From the NCBI GenBank assembly GCA_030263615.1, contig SZPH01000004.1, positions 1 through 64,000 on the forward strand: a stretch of DNA of 64,000 bases. Reading direction: 5' to 3'. This DNA comes from Villigracilis sp900696595 (GTDB lineage: Bacteria > Chloroflexota > Anaerolineae > Anaerolineales > Villigracilaceae). The stretch's first letter is position 1, and each line of letters opens with the position of its first letter. A program made the position numbers and the translations under genes. The notes under the pieces are model-generated. The model saw nothing but the letters and a program-made list of their open reading frames with translations. It searched no databases and was not told where the DNA came from. This document shows, in pieces, positions 53,655-62,503 of this stretch.

Positions 53655-54325
53655 AAATCGTCGTCATGATTTCGGCGAACGCCGAATGGAAGGCGGCGAA
53701 GAAAATTTTTTCGCGGCTCGAAATTCATTCATCCCCGTACGGCGAAACCGCGCATTTGAATCTCGGGGGCTTCGACCTCAAACTCTTTCACAGCGGCTGG
53801 GGCAAGATCGCCTCGGCGGGCGCGGTTCAATATGCGATCGATCACGACCGCCCCGATCTGATCGTCAACCTCGGTTCCTGCGGCGGCTTTGAAGGCGCGA
53901 TCAACCTGGGCGATATCGTCCTCGTCGAGCGGACTTTCATCTACGACATCGTCGAACTCATGGGCGATTACGACTTCGTGGAATATTACGCCTCGACCCT
54001 CGACCTGGGCTGGGTCGCCGAACCCTATCCTTTTCCCGTCCGAAAGGGAATCCTCGCCTCCGCCGACAGCGACCTGCCGCCCGCAAGAATCGCTTATCTC
54101 AAATCGCAGGGAGCCATCGCCGGCGATTGGGAATCCGGCGCGCTTGCCTGGGTGGCGAAGAAAAACGCCGCGCGGTTGTTGATCCTGCGCGGCGTGACCG
54201 ACCTGGTGAACGAGGATACGGGCGAAGCCTATGACAATCTCGCGCTGTTCGAAGAACGGACGGAAGGCGTCATGCGGACGCTCTTCGATCAACTGCCCGG
54301 CTGGTTGGAGCGGGTGAGAATATAG
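53651..54325 (+). CDS. Nucleoside phosphorylase / MTA-SAH nucleosidase-like protein
   Basis: This 224-residue protein has the PNP/UDP fold: MISANAEWKAAKKI, HSGWGKIASAGAVQYAID, LIVNLGSCGGFEGAINLGDI, and DWESGALAWVAKKNAARLLI with the DxESG variant of the nucleosidase site. The substrate may be a methylthioadenosine-like compound, given the spermidine genes 16 kb away. It is coupled to pncC. Its stop codon directly abuts that of the convergent M14 gene. Confidence 0.8.
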   Translation: MKIVVMISANAEWKAAKKIFSRLEIHSSPYGETAHLNLGGFDLKLFHSGWGKIASAGAVQYAIDHDRPDLIVNLGSCGGFEGAINLGDIVLVERTFIYDIVELMGDYDFVEYYASTLDLGWVAEPYPFPVRKGILASADSDLPPARIAYLKSQGAIAGDWESGALAWVAKKNAARLLILRGVTDLVNEDTGEAYDNLALFEERTEGVMRTLFDQLPGWLERVRI

Positions 54326-55315
54326 TTATTTCCAATTCACCAGCGCGTCGAGCGCCTTCAAATTTTTCTCGAAGTCGGTGTATTTGTGCGTGGAAAGTTC
54401 CATGTCCACAGCGGTGATGCCGAGTTCGACGGCGTAATCGGCGAGCGTGCCGGTGTAGACGCAGCCGGTGTCAATGGGCGGGTAGGGGTATCCGGTTGAC
54501 TTGGCGAGCGACTTGGCGAATTTCTTCGAGTCCGCCTCCCAGGGTTCGCCGCCGGGGAAGACTCCCAGCGCCGCGCTGTGATAACTGATGAGGGTTTCGA
54601 TCTGGTGCGATTGCAGGAAGTACATTACCGCGCGCGTTTCCGGTTCGGAGCCGGGAGTCAGCCCGCCGGTGGTGGGGGTCAGCGTCCAGCATCCGTCGCG
54701 GTCCCAGGTCTTTGCCCAATTGGCGGGGAAGTTGCGGTTCAAATCCACGCCGTTGTCGTTGACGCGCCCATCTATGCCGTGGTCGCGCGCGTCGCCGTCG
54801 GGGTTCAAGTTCCGTAAGATGTAGAGCGTCACATCGTCCGGGACGATCTCGGGGTTGGCGAAGATATGCTGGATCAATTCGTCCGCCAGGGCGATGGTGT
54901 TCCATTCATAGCCGCCGTGAATTCCGGCCACGATCATCTTTTCGCGCTCGCCGCGCCCGAAGATATAAACCTGGATGGGCCTGCCGGATACGGAGTATCC
55001 AATCGTCGCAATGCTGGCGCGTCCCTGCGCCGAAGCGGGCAGGACAAACGGGGTGGGCGATTGCGCGACGATCAGCGTCGCGCGCGGCTTCGGCGTGATG
55101 GTTGGCAGCACAAGCGCGACCGGGAGCGGCGTGTAGGTGGCGGGCATCGTCGCCGTAAAGACGACCCGCGGTTCCTGGGTGGCGGCGCGGGCGGGTTGCA
55201 GCGCCCAATATGCGACGAACACCAGCGCGAGCGCGAACAAGCCGATGATATTCAACCCCCAGGCGAGGATGACCAGCGGGGTATCGTTCTTTTTGCGCGG
55301 CTTGAGTTTCGCCAT
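54326..55315 (-). CDS. M14-family zinc carboxypeptidase, membrane-anchored
   Basis: This 329-residue protein has one N-terminal membrane segment (LVILAWGLNIIGLFALALVF), a Thr/Pro stretch, and an M14 domain from about 105: zinc ligands His and Glu in VAGIHGGYEWNTIAL, Arg in LNPDGDARDHG, NGVDLNRNFPANW, zinc His in LISYHSAALG, and the catalytic Glu in AVDMELST. It probably trims peptidoglycan or peptides outside the membrane. It overlaps cinA by one base (TAATG). Confidence 0.9.
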   Translation of the reverse strand: MAKLKPRKKNDTPLVILAWGLNIIGLFALALVFVAYWALQPARAATQEPRVVFTATMPATYTPLPVALVLPTITPKPRATLIVAQSPTPFVLPASAQGRASIATIGYSVSGRPIQVYIFGRGEREKMIVAGIHGGYEWNTIALADELIQHIFANPEIVPDDVTLYILRNLNPDGDARDHGIDGRVNDNGVDLNRNFPANWAKTWDRDGCWTLTPTTGGLTPGSEPETRAVMYFLQSHQIETLISYHSAALGVFPGGEPWEADSKKFAKSLAKSTGYPYPPIDTGCVYTGTLADYAVELGITAVDMELSTHKYTDFEKNLKALDALVNWK

Positions 55316-56448
55316 TATTTCATTTCCTCGAGCGTCGTCCTCAGCCAGTTCAAGGCGAGGTTCACGCTCCAGCGCGCGAGGCTGCCCGGCGGTCCGCCGT
55401 ATGTGATGCGGTGAGTCTTTTCGCCCGTGGGCGCGATCATGACCATATCGGCGGCGCGTTCATCCAGGTGGACGGCGACGCCGAGGGCGATGTCTGCATG
55501 TGAGTCGGCTTGGGCGGCGCGCAAGGCTTGGGTCAACGAATCAAGCGTCGGATTGGGCAATGAAGCGGTAGGGGAAACGCGAAGCGCGCGAAGGAGCAGG
55601 CTGTCGAGTCCGCTTTCGATGGCGGTCAACTTCCAGCCGCGTTTTTCCAATAAGCCCAGGACGACGTTTTCGAGTCTGTCGTCGTCCGCGCCGAAGATGA
55701 AGGCGCCGAGCCGCTCGCGCACCTGCGACTCGATTTTGGCGATCATCTCATCCGCTTCGTTTTCGCTCGTCGCTTTCGCCGCGATGCGAACGTCCACCAC
55801 GCCGGTGTGCGCCGCGAGCCCGACGGTGGGGTTGCTGAGCGTTTCGAGGTCGGCGATCTTTTCGTCTATCGTTCCCTCGCCGAGACCGGAGCAATGCAAC
55901 ACGCGCACTTTGATGACATCATGCAGCCCGAATCTTTTTTGCAAATACGGAATGACCGACTCGCGCAGGATGTGTTCCATTTCGGCTGGCACGCCGGGCA
56001 AAGATATAACCGCGTTTTTTTCGGTCTCGAAAATAAAGGAGGGGGCGGTGCCGACGGGATTGCGCAACCCAATGGCGCCCCTTGGAACATAAGCCTGCCG
56101 TTTTTGATTCTCGGAAGGTTTGCGTCCGTAACGCGAGATGGTTTCGACGACCTGTTCCCAAAGGTCTTCGCGGAATTCGGTCTCGACGCCGACGGCTTTT
56201 GCGACCGCCTCGCGCGTCGGGTCGTCCACTGTGGGACCCAGCCCGCCGGTGGTGATGACGATGTTTGCGCGTTCCATCGAGTTGTGAATCGCGCGGGCGA
56301 TTCTTTCCACGTTATCGCCGATGGTGACGGTGCGATGCAGGTCCACGCCCAGGCCGCGCAGGGTCAGGGCGATGTGGCGCGTGTTCGTGTCCACGATCTC
56401 GCCGAGCAATATTTCGGTGCCGATGGTGATGATTTCTGCGGAGGTCAT
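55315..56448 (-). CDS. cinA: CinA family protein with degenerate C-terminal domain
   Basis: This 377-residue protein has an intact N-terminal MoaB/MogA-like COG1058 domain (SAEIITIGTEILLGEIVDTN, ITTGGLGPTVDDPTREAVAK, SLPGVPAEMEHIL) that in homologs cleaves ADP-ribose. From about 260 comes a CinA-C domain in which the amidase ESCTGG motif reads ESGLDS (KLTAIESGLDSLLLRALR), with the middle motifs also altered. The amidase role is therefore likely lost here and supplied by the separate pncC. It is the first gene of cinA-M14. Confidence 0.92.
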   Translation of the reverse strand: MTSAEIITIGTEILLGEIVDTNTRHIALTLRGLGVDLHRTVTIGDNVERIARAIHNSMERANIVITTGGLGPTVDDPTREAVAKAVGVETEFREDLWEQVVETISRYGRKPSENQKRQAYVPRGAIGLRNPVGTAPSFIFETEKNAVISLPGVPAEMEHILRESVIPYLQKRFGLHDVIKVRVLHCSGLGEGTIDEKIADLETLSNPTVGLAAHTGVVDVRIAAKATSENEADEMIAKIESQVRERLGAFIFGADDDRLENVVLGLLEKRGWKLTAIESGLDSLLLRALRVSPTASLPNPTLDSLTQALRAAQADSHADIALGVAVHLDERAADMVMIAPTGEKTHRITYGGPPGSLARWSVNLALNWLRTTLEEMK

Positions 56449-56498
56449 AGATATAATTCGTGAACCTGACGCCTCCCCCAGTATGTTCTCTTATTCCT

Positions 56499-56786
56499 CT
56501 AAATTGATATATGGTACAAGTCTCTCTCCATGAACGGCTTTGCGACCGGTTTCAGCGCGTTTGGGGTCTTGCGACCGAGCAAATCCTCCAGGAAGAATTT
56601 CAGTCCGATGTAATTTGCCCACGTGGATTTATCGAACTGAACCAGGATGTCAACATCGCTTTTTCCGCGCATTTTGTTTCTCGCGGCAGAGCCGAACACC
56701 GCCAATGACTTGACGCCATAACGCTTGAGGGCGCGGCGATTGTTTTTGATTTTGGCAATGACCTGCTCGCGGGTGGTGATCGGCAT
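56499..56786 (-). CDS. MNT-type nucleotidyltransferase (orphan)
   Basis: This 95-residue protein is a minimal nucleotidyltransferase: SLAVFGSAARNKMRGKSDVDILVQF, with the GSxxR...DVD metal site. Such proteins are usually antitoxins paired with HEPN toxins by AMPylation, but no HEPN gene flanks it. ATG 56786 is chosen; TATAAT ends six bases before it, so the mRNA should be leaderless. Confidence 0.88.
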   Translation of the reverse strand: MPITTREQVIAKIKNNRRALKRYGVKSLAVFGSAARNKMRGKSDVDILVQFDKSTWANYIGLKFFLEDLLGRKTPNALKPVAKPFMERDLYHISI

Positions 56787-56792
56787 GGGAAA

Positions 56793-56798
56793 ATTATA
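56793..56798 (-). promoter_or_regulatory. -10 box of the MNT gene (leaderless)
   Basis: TATAAT on the minus strand, six bases before the ATG at 56786. The -35 region is weak. Confidence 0.55.
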
Positions 56799-56839
56799 CA
56801 CCAGCAGGAGATGACGAGATTTTACACTGCATTACCCCT

Positions 56840-57829
56840 TTACCAATCCATCCGTTGACCGATTCCCATTTTATCAGCATTCTTCAACGCCAATTGCGCG
56901 GCGATGGCGTCCTGCGCTGCCACGCCGACAGATTTGAAGAATGTGATCTCGCTTTCCGATTCTCTGCCGGGATTTTTGCCGAGAACGACCTCGCCCAATT
57001 CCGCGCGGATGTGCGACTGGGAGATCAGTCCATTTTTCATCGGCTGGATCAAATCTCCGGCTTCTTCCAAAACTGCGGAGCGCGAATCTGCGAAGACTTT
57101 GGCGCGCTTCACGGTTTCCGGCGGGATTTCGACCATGTCGGGCGTGTAGGCTCCGATGGCGGAGATGTGCGTCCCGGGCTTGAGGTCTGCATTAGAAAAG
57201 ACGGGCGTAATCGAAGTGGTGGCTGTGCAGATAATGTCTGCGGCGTGGACGGCGGCTTGGGGCGAGGAAGCCGGCTTGAGGTCGGCGGGAATCGGGCCTT
57301 TTCCCGCCATTTCTTTGGCGAAGGCTTCGGCGCGTTCCGGGTTTGAATCGTAAATCCAGGCCTTCTCGATCTTGCGGACGGAGCAAGCCGCTTCGAGTTG
57401 AGTCCGTCCCTGGGCGCCCGCGCCGAATATCGCTACAGTCTTGCTGTCTTTGCGCGCGAGCAGGTCAATCGCCGCGCCGCTTCCCGCGCCGGTGCGAATG
57501 GCTGTGAGCGCCGCCCCTTCCAGCATGGCAGAGACCTTGCCCGTCGCCGCGTCGAAGGCGACGACCGCCGCCTGGATGTAGGGCAACCCGCGCGCGGGGT
57601 TGTTCGGAAAGATGGAAACGATTTTCACTGCAAGCGCGTCCGCTTCGCCGGACTGGACGTAGGCGGGCATGAAGAGCGCGAGCGCGTCGTGGTTTGCGAT
57701 GGGCAAACGAGTCCGCAGCGGGACCTCCGCCCTCCCGTCCGAAAGGGAGGCGTAGGCTTGTTTCATGGCTTCGATGGTTTCTTTCATTGGCAGGGCTTTG
57801 CGGACGTCGTTCGCTGAAAGAATTAGCAT
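56840..57829 (-). CDS. Ornithine cyclodeaminase / mu-crystallin family NAD-dependent enzyme
   Basis: This 329-residue protein has the OCD/alanine-dehydrogenase fold: PLRTRLPI, LPYIQAAVVAFDAATGKVSAMLEGAALTAIRTGAGSG, the NAD motif VAIFGAGAQGRTQLEA, ICTATTSITPVFS, and KPGTHISAIGAYTPDM. It could be ornithine cyclodeaminase, alanine dehydrogenase or an imine reductase. GGAGA precedes the ATG. It stands alone. Confidence 0.9.
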   Translation of the reverse strand: MLILSANDVRKALPMKETIEAMKQAYASLSDGRAEVPLRTRLPIANHDALALFMPAYVQSGEADALAVKIVSIFPNNPARGLPYIQAAVVAFDAATGKVSAMLEGAALTAIRTGAGSGAAIDLLARKDSKTVAIFGAGAQGRTQLEAACSVRKIEKAWIYDSNPERAEAFAKEMAGKGPIPADLKPASSPQAAVHAADIICTATTSITPVFSNADLKPGTHISAIGAYTPDMVEIPPETVKRAKVFADSRSAVLEEAGDLIQPMKNGLISQSHIRAELGEVVLGKNPGRESESEITFFKSVGVAAQDAIAAQLALKNADKMGIGQRMDW

Positions 57830-57876
57830 TTTGTCTCCTATTGCGCGGCGGTTGTCTTTTAAATTTCGTTTGGTCT

Positions 57877-58014
57877 GATTACCTTACACTCTTAAAATCA
57901 GGACGCAGACGAGCGCGAAAAACGCGGATACAAGGCATTGTTTCGGGCGTTTTGCCAAAAAAATCTGCGTTCATCCGCGTTTTCCGCGTCCTAAAAACAA
58001 AGTGTAAGGTAATC
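57877..58014. repeat. 138-bp palindromic element (MITE-like)
   Basis: Perfect 14-bp ends GATTACCTTACACT and AGTGTAAGGTAATC, with inner imperfect arms AGGACGC...AACGCGGAT and ATCCGCGTTTTCCGCGTCCT. Similar GCGGATT-type sequence lies at 33056-33082. No gene inside. Confidence 0.65.
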
Positions 58015-58083
58015 AATCGTTTGGTATAATTTTTATCGGGTTAAAAATCCAGGTTGCAGTCCCTCATTCTAATGGAGAATGGT

Positions 58084-59142
58084 GTGAAATCAAAGTATCG
58101 TCGAGAATTGTTTTTCGCGATAGTTTTCGGCTTTTTCGCAGTGTCTGCATGTTCGTCGTTGGATGAAACTGCGACTTCCGCCGCGTCGCCGTCGCCGACC
58201 TCCACAAGCGTCTGGACTGCCTTGCTCGAAGCGACACCTTTTGCATATCTCGCACCTTTGCCGGAGCCGGTCCAAAGCGCGATTGACGGTTTGTATGTCA
58301 AACTGGATCAGTCCCGCCCGCAATGGTGGAAGTGCCTGCGCTGCGCCGATTATCGCCCGGCGGGCGGGCTTTGGCGCTTGCAGTTCGATAAAGGCGTGAT
58401 GCGCGTCTTTTACGATGTCACGGGTTGGCGCAGTATCGCTTCTTATTCGGTTGACGGCGACAGGATTCGCATCTTCAACGATCCGTATTGCCCGGAGTAT
58501 GTGGGCGAGTATCGTTGGAGCGTTTCCGGGGAAGGGCTGAATCTTGAAGTCGTGAACGATCCGTGCGCTTTCGACCTGCGCGCGAAGAACCTCGGCAGAC
58601 AATCATGGAATTCCTGCGCCGTTGCGAAGGCTCCCGGTTGCGCGGATATCGAACGCGGCGAGACTTCCATCATCTCTGAAAATATTTCTGAGGATGTGGC
58701 TGTGTACGGCGGCGACAGCCGCTTCTTCGCCTCGCCCGCGGACTTGTACGCTCACGCCAACGCCGGCGACATGCCTCCGCCGGAGGGGATTCAAATCTCG
58801 TACGCCGATGAAGCCATTCCGTACGGTTTGCACCGTGTCTTGTGGTGGAATGGGACGTGGATCGAAGCGTCTGTAAACGACGAATCGTTCACCGCCATGG
58901 GAGTCCAGATCCTGGGCGAGCAGACCATCGGCTGGGCGCGCGTCCTTTTCGATGGAGAAGAGGTTTGGCGCGGCGATACTGCGGCGATCTGGGAGAAATT
59001 GGGCAGGCACGGCGGGTACATCCAAATCTCGGGATTCGAGCCGGGCGCCCACGTCATCCGTGTGGAGGCGTTGGGTTTCGATTACCGCCCTGTCACTGTG
59101 GCCAGTTTCGGGTTCAGTCGTGAGAATGCGGTTCAGCCTTGA
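58084..59142 (+). CDS. Secreted lipoprotein of unknown function
   Basis: This 352-residue protein has a lipoprotein signal (LFFAIVFGFFAVSAC, lipobox VSAC) and a Ser/Thr/Pro linker. The mature part has WWKCLRCADYRPAGGLWRLQ, two Cys-containing beta modules (NDPYCPEYVGEY, NDPCAFDLRA) and a C-terminal Ig-like module. The GTG at 58084 has GGAGA upstream; ATG 58072 is the alternative. TATAAT at 58025 is a likely -10 box. No function known. Confidence 0.75.
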   Translation: MKSKYRRELFFAIVFGFFAVSACSSLDETATSAASPSPTSTSVWTALLEATPFAYLAPLPEPVQSAIDGLYVKLDQSRPQWWKCLRCADYRPAGGLWRLQFDKGVMRVFYDVTGWRSIASYSVDGDRIRIFNDPYCPEYVGEYRWSVSGEGLNLEVVNDPCAFDLRAKNLGRQSWNSCAVAKAPGCADIERGETSIISENISEDVAVYGGDSRFFASPADLYAHANAGDMPPPEGIQISYADEAIPYGLHRVLWWNGTWIEASVNDESFTAMGVQILGEQTIGWARVLFDGEEVWRGDTAAIWEKLGRHGGYIQISGFEPGAHVIRVEALGFDYRPVTVASFGFSRENAVQP

Positions 59143-59196
59143 AAACAACTCGGCCGCCGACTGAGTCTGGAGGTTGCGAGCGGTTGAAATAAATCA

Positions 59197-59235
59197 AAAG
59201 AGGCGCGGAAGCCAAAATGACTTCCGCGCCTCTTT
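59197..59235. terminator. Bidirectional terminator between lipoprotein and liv operon
   Basis: AAAGAGGCGCGGAAG/CTTCCGCGCCTCTTT, 15 perfect pairs with a nine-base loop, T-rich on both exits. It serves both convergent transcripts. Confidence 0.8.
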
Positions 59236-59248
59236 GTTTCGAACGGAA

Positions 59249-59962
59249 TTATTCCATTCCAAGATAAGCCTTCTGCACGGTGGGGTCGGCTTTTAGTTTT
59301 TCCGCCGTGTCGCTTAGCACGATCTGCCCGGTTTGCATCACATATCCGCGGCTGGCGATCCCCAGCGCCATCAGCGCGTTTTGCTCGACGAGCAGGATGG
59401 TCGTGCCTTCCTTGTTGATCTGCTGGATAATGTCGAAGATCAGTTCGACCAGCACGGGCGCAAGACCCATCGAAGGCTCGTCCATGAGCAGGACGCTTGG
59501 GTTTGCCATGAGGGCGCGCCCTGTGGCGAGCATTTGCTGTTCGCCGCCGGAGAGCGTGCCGGATACTTGCGTGCGGCGCTCCTTCAGGCGCGGAAATAGC
59601 GAGAACACTCTTTCCATGTTGCGGTTGATCTCGGCGGTATCTTTGCGGCTGTAGGCTCCCATTTCCAGGTTTTCGGTGACGGTCAGGCGGGCGAACACGC
59701 CGCGCCCTTCGGGAACCATCGAGATGCCTTTATAAACCACTTCATGCGCCTTGTACTTCGAGAGATCTTCGCCGTTCAGTCGGATCGTCCCTTCGCGCGG
59801 GGTGAGCAAACCTGAGATCGTCCGCAGGGTGGTGGTCTTTCCGGCGCCGTTCCCGCCGATCAGGGTGACAATCTCGCCTTTTTCGATGTGAAGCGAAATT
59901 CCCTTAAGGGCGTGGATGTTGCCGTAGTAGGTGTGGATATTTTCAATGCTGAGTAAGGACAT
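59249..59962 (-). CDS. livF: Branched-chain amino acid/amide ABC transporter ATP-binding protein LivF
   Basis: This 237-residue ATPase has Walker A IGGNGAGKTTTLR, signature LSGGEQQMLATGRALMANPS, Walker B VLLMDEPSMGLAPV and the LivF-specific VPEGRGVFARLTVTENLEMG. It is the last gene of the operon, 13 bases after livG. Confidence 0.93.
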   Translation of the reverse strand: MSLLSIENIHTYYGNIHALKGISLHIEKGEIVTLIGGNGAGKTTTLRTISGLLTPREGTIRLNGEDLSKYKAHEVVYKGISMVPEGRGVFARLTVTENLEMGAYSRKDTAEINRNMERVFSLFPRLKERRTQVSGTLSGGEQQMLATGRALMANPSVLLMDEPSMGLAPVLVELIFDIIQQINKEGTTILLVEQNALMALGIASRGYVMQTGQIVLSDTAEKLKADPTVQKAYLGME

Positions 59963-59975
59963 CGTAGCCTGCCTG

Positions 59976-60791
59976 CTAGTGGGGTTTGCCCGGTTTCCCG
60001 GTTGCGGCCGCCATGCCTTCCGTGGCGGCGCCGCGTCCGAGATATGCTTCGATCACGCGCGGGTTGGACTGAATGTCCTTTGGCGTGCCTTCCGCGATCT
60101 TTTCGCCGAAATCCAGCACAGTCACCTGTTCGCTGATTCCCATCACCAGGCGCATATCGTGTTCGATGAGCATGATGGTGATTCCGAAACTGTCGCGCAG
60201 GTTGCGGATGAAGTGCATCATCTCGACGGTTTCGTTTGGATTCATGCCCGCTGTAGGCTCGTCGAGAAGGAGCAATCCCGGCTTGCTTGCCAGGGCGCGG
60301 GCAATCTCCAGTCTGCGTTGAGCGCCGTAGGGCAGGTTGCGCGCAATCTGGTCGCCCAAGCCTGTCAGCCCGACAAAACGAATGAGTTTGATCGCTTCTT
60401 CGTGCGCCGCCTTTTCATCGTTATGGTAACGCGGCGTGTGGAAGACGGCGTCCAGCCAGTTGGTTTTCAGGTGAGGTTCGTATCCGACCATGACGTTTTC
60501 GATGGCGGTCAGGTTGGAAAACAGGCGGATGTTTTGGTATGTGCGCGAGACGCCCATTTGCGTCACCTGATCCGAGCGCAAGCCGTCAATGCGGTTGCCG
60601 CGGAAATGAATCGCGCCCATCTCCGGGGTGTAGAACCCGGTGACGCAGTTGAAGAAGGTCGTCTTGCCCGCGCCGTTCGGTCCGATAATGCTCGAGATGG
60701 ACTGGTCGGGGATTTTTATCGAGAGATTATTGACCGCGGTCAAACCGCCGAATTGCTTGGTAACGCCGGTGGCAGTGAGGATGTCTGTCAT
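59976..60791 (-). CDS. livG: Branched-chain amino acid/amide ABC transporter ATP-binding protein LivG
   Basis: This 271-residue ATPase has Walker A IGPNGAGKTTFFNCVTGFY, signature PYGAQRRLEIARALASKPG, Walker B LLLLDEPTAGMNPNE and the LivG C-terminal LDFGEKIAEGTPKDIQSNP. It overlaps livM by four bases (ATGA). Confidence 0.93.
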   Translation of the reverse strand: MTDILTATGVTKQFGGLTAVNNLSIKIPDQSISSIIGPNGAGKTTFFNCVTGFYTPEMGAIHFRGNRIDGLRSDQVTQMGVSRTYQNIRLFSNLTAIENVMVGYEPHLKTNWLDAVFHTPRYHNDEKAAHEEAIKLIRFVGLTGLGDQIARNLPYGAQRRLEIARALASKPGLLLLDEPTAGMNPNETVEMMHFIRNLRDSFGITIMLIEHDMRLVMGISEQVTVLDFGEKIAEGTPKDIQSNPRVIEAYLGRGAATEGMAAATGKPGKPH

Positions 60792-62491
60792 GCCGCGCCT
60801 CCCTCTGCCTGGGGTTCGGCATTCTCCGCATGAAGTTCGCGTTTATGCGTCGCTTCGGGCCAGAACCCTTCGGGACGCACCTGCATCATCACTACCAAAA
60901 GCGCGCCGTAGATCAACAGGCGATATTCGGCGAACTCGCGGAGCAGTTCGGGCATGCCGGCCAGCAGAAGCGCGCCGACGAACACGCCGGGGATGCTCCC
61001 CATGCCGCCGACGATGATCAGCGCCAGCACGTTGATCGAGATCAGGAGCGCAAAACTGTGCGGGTAGATCGTTCCCAGTTTGATGGCAAGGATGGAGCCG
61101 CTCAACCCGGAGAAAGCCGCGCCCGTGGCGAAGGCAAGCAGTTTCGTGGCGACCAGGTTGATGCCCATGGCTTGCGCCACGTCTTCGTCTTCGCGCAGGG
61201 CTTTCCACGAACGCCCGAGGCGCGAATCCCGCAGGCGCGAACTGATGAATAACGCCAGTAAACACCCGGCTACGATAAGATAATACAGCGTTTGCGGCGT
61301 CTTGATGATCACATCCAGAAAACCCGGCGGCGGAATGTTGACGATGCCCTGCGAACCGCCAATGTGAGGTTTCAGGAAATCGGAAAGCGCGAGGATGCGG
61401 ATGATTTCGCCGAAGCCGAGCGTTACGATGGCAAGGTAATCGCCGCGCATATTGAGCACAGGCACGCCCAACGCCACCCCCGCCAACACGGCGAGCGCAA
61501 CGCCTATCGGCAGGGCGAGCCAGAAATTCCAACCAAGATTTAAAGTCAATTCGCCCGAAAGGTTCGTCAGAACGCCCACCGTGTAGGCCCCGACCGCGTA
61601 AAAAGCGACATAACCGAGATCGAGCAAGCCCGCGAACCCAACCACGATATTTAAACCGAGCCCCATCAGGATGAACAACCCGGTCACATTCACTACTTCG
61701 GTGAGATACAAACCGAGTACGACGGGCAGATAGATCAGCGCGAGGAAGAGCAATCCATACCCAAGCCAGCGGAACGACTTGCGGCTGCTTTGGGGTAGTT
61801 TTTCGAATCCTGCGCTTATTTTCGACGCATTCCCGGTCCAAAGGTAGTTTCCGGCGGCAACCACAACGAAAACAAGGATGGCGCCAGCCAGGGAAAGCCC
61901 TTTTTCCGTGCCTTTGCCGAACATCCATTCGACCGCCTTGCTGGCGCCTTCGAAATTGGCGAGGCTGACCTGGATGATCTCCTGAAGCAAGCCCAACAGC
62001 GCTGCGATTCCCAAACCGAGGGATATCGCCCTGCGGATATTTTCCGGGAGGATCTGGATCACGCCTCCCAACCCCCCGACGGCGGCGCCCAGCCCGATGA
62101 GCATGAACAACCCGTTGGGGATTCCCTTTTCAAAAGTCAGGTGTTTTACAAGAGTCGGGGAGGCGTTGACGAGAATATCCCGTATGTTGTATTTGTCCAC
62201 GATCCAGACGAGGATGCTCATCACCGCGCCGAAGATCGTCCCGGCGACGATGCTGCCGACGACGCTGGACGCATTGCTGGCGGCGGCGCGGGCGGCAAAA
62301 AGCCCTGTAACCAGCATGGTCAGTGAAAGTATCGTCCAGCCCATGGTGAGCGTGCCTGCAATGATGTCGCGCTTGTTGAATTCCTCCACCATGCCCACCA
62401 TCGCGATCAGGACGCCCACTGCCCCGCCTATCAAACCAATCTGGAGGGTTTTTTTCCAATCGAACGTGTTTTGTTGTTGTATCGAAGACAT
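60788..62491 (-). CDS. livM: Branched-chain amino acid/amide ABC permease LivM with extra N-terminal membrane domain
   Basis: This 567-residue permease is about 200 residues longer than usual. The C-terminal part from about 245 is standard LivM (NIVVGFAGLLDLGYVAFYAVGAY; SWKALREDEDVAQAMGINLV; IIVGGMGSIPGVFVGALLLA). The added N-terminus has about six hydrophobic segments and no recognised domain. It follows livH by 12 bases. Confidence 0.9.
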   Translation of the reverse strand: MSSIQQQNTFDWKKTLQIGLIGGAVGVLIAMVGMVEEFNKRDIIAGTLTMGWTILSLTMLVTGLFAARAAASNASSVVGSIVAGTIFGAVMSILVWIVDKYNIRDILVNASPTLVKHLTFEKGIPNGLFMLIGLGAAVGGLGGVIQILPENIRRAISLGLGIAALLGLLQEIIQVSLANFEGASKAVEWMFGKGTEKGLSLAGAILVFVVVAAGNYLWTGNASKISAGFEKLPQSSRKSFRWLGYGLLFLALIYLPVVLGLYLTEVVNVTGLFILMGLGLNIVVGFAGLLDLGYVAFYAVGAYTVGVLTNLSGELTLNLGWNFWLALPIGVALAVLAGVALGVPVLNMRGDYLAIVTLGFGEIIRILALSDFLKPHIGGSQGIVNIPPPGFLDVIIKTPQTLYYLIVAGCLLALFISSRLRDSRLGRSWKALREDEDVAQAMGINLVATKLLAFATGAAFSGLSGSILAIKLGTIYPHSFALLISINVLALIIVGGMGSIPGVFVGALLLAGMPELLREFAEYRLLIYGALLVVMMQVRPEGFWPEATHKRELHAENAEPQAEGGAA

Positions 62492-62503
62492 CGCGACTCC
62501 AAC

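Noticed and set aside
56449..56498. HEPN partner for the MNT protein
   Set aside because: Only 50 bases separate it from cinA and no HEPN-type frame is present on either side.
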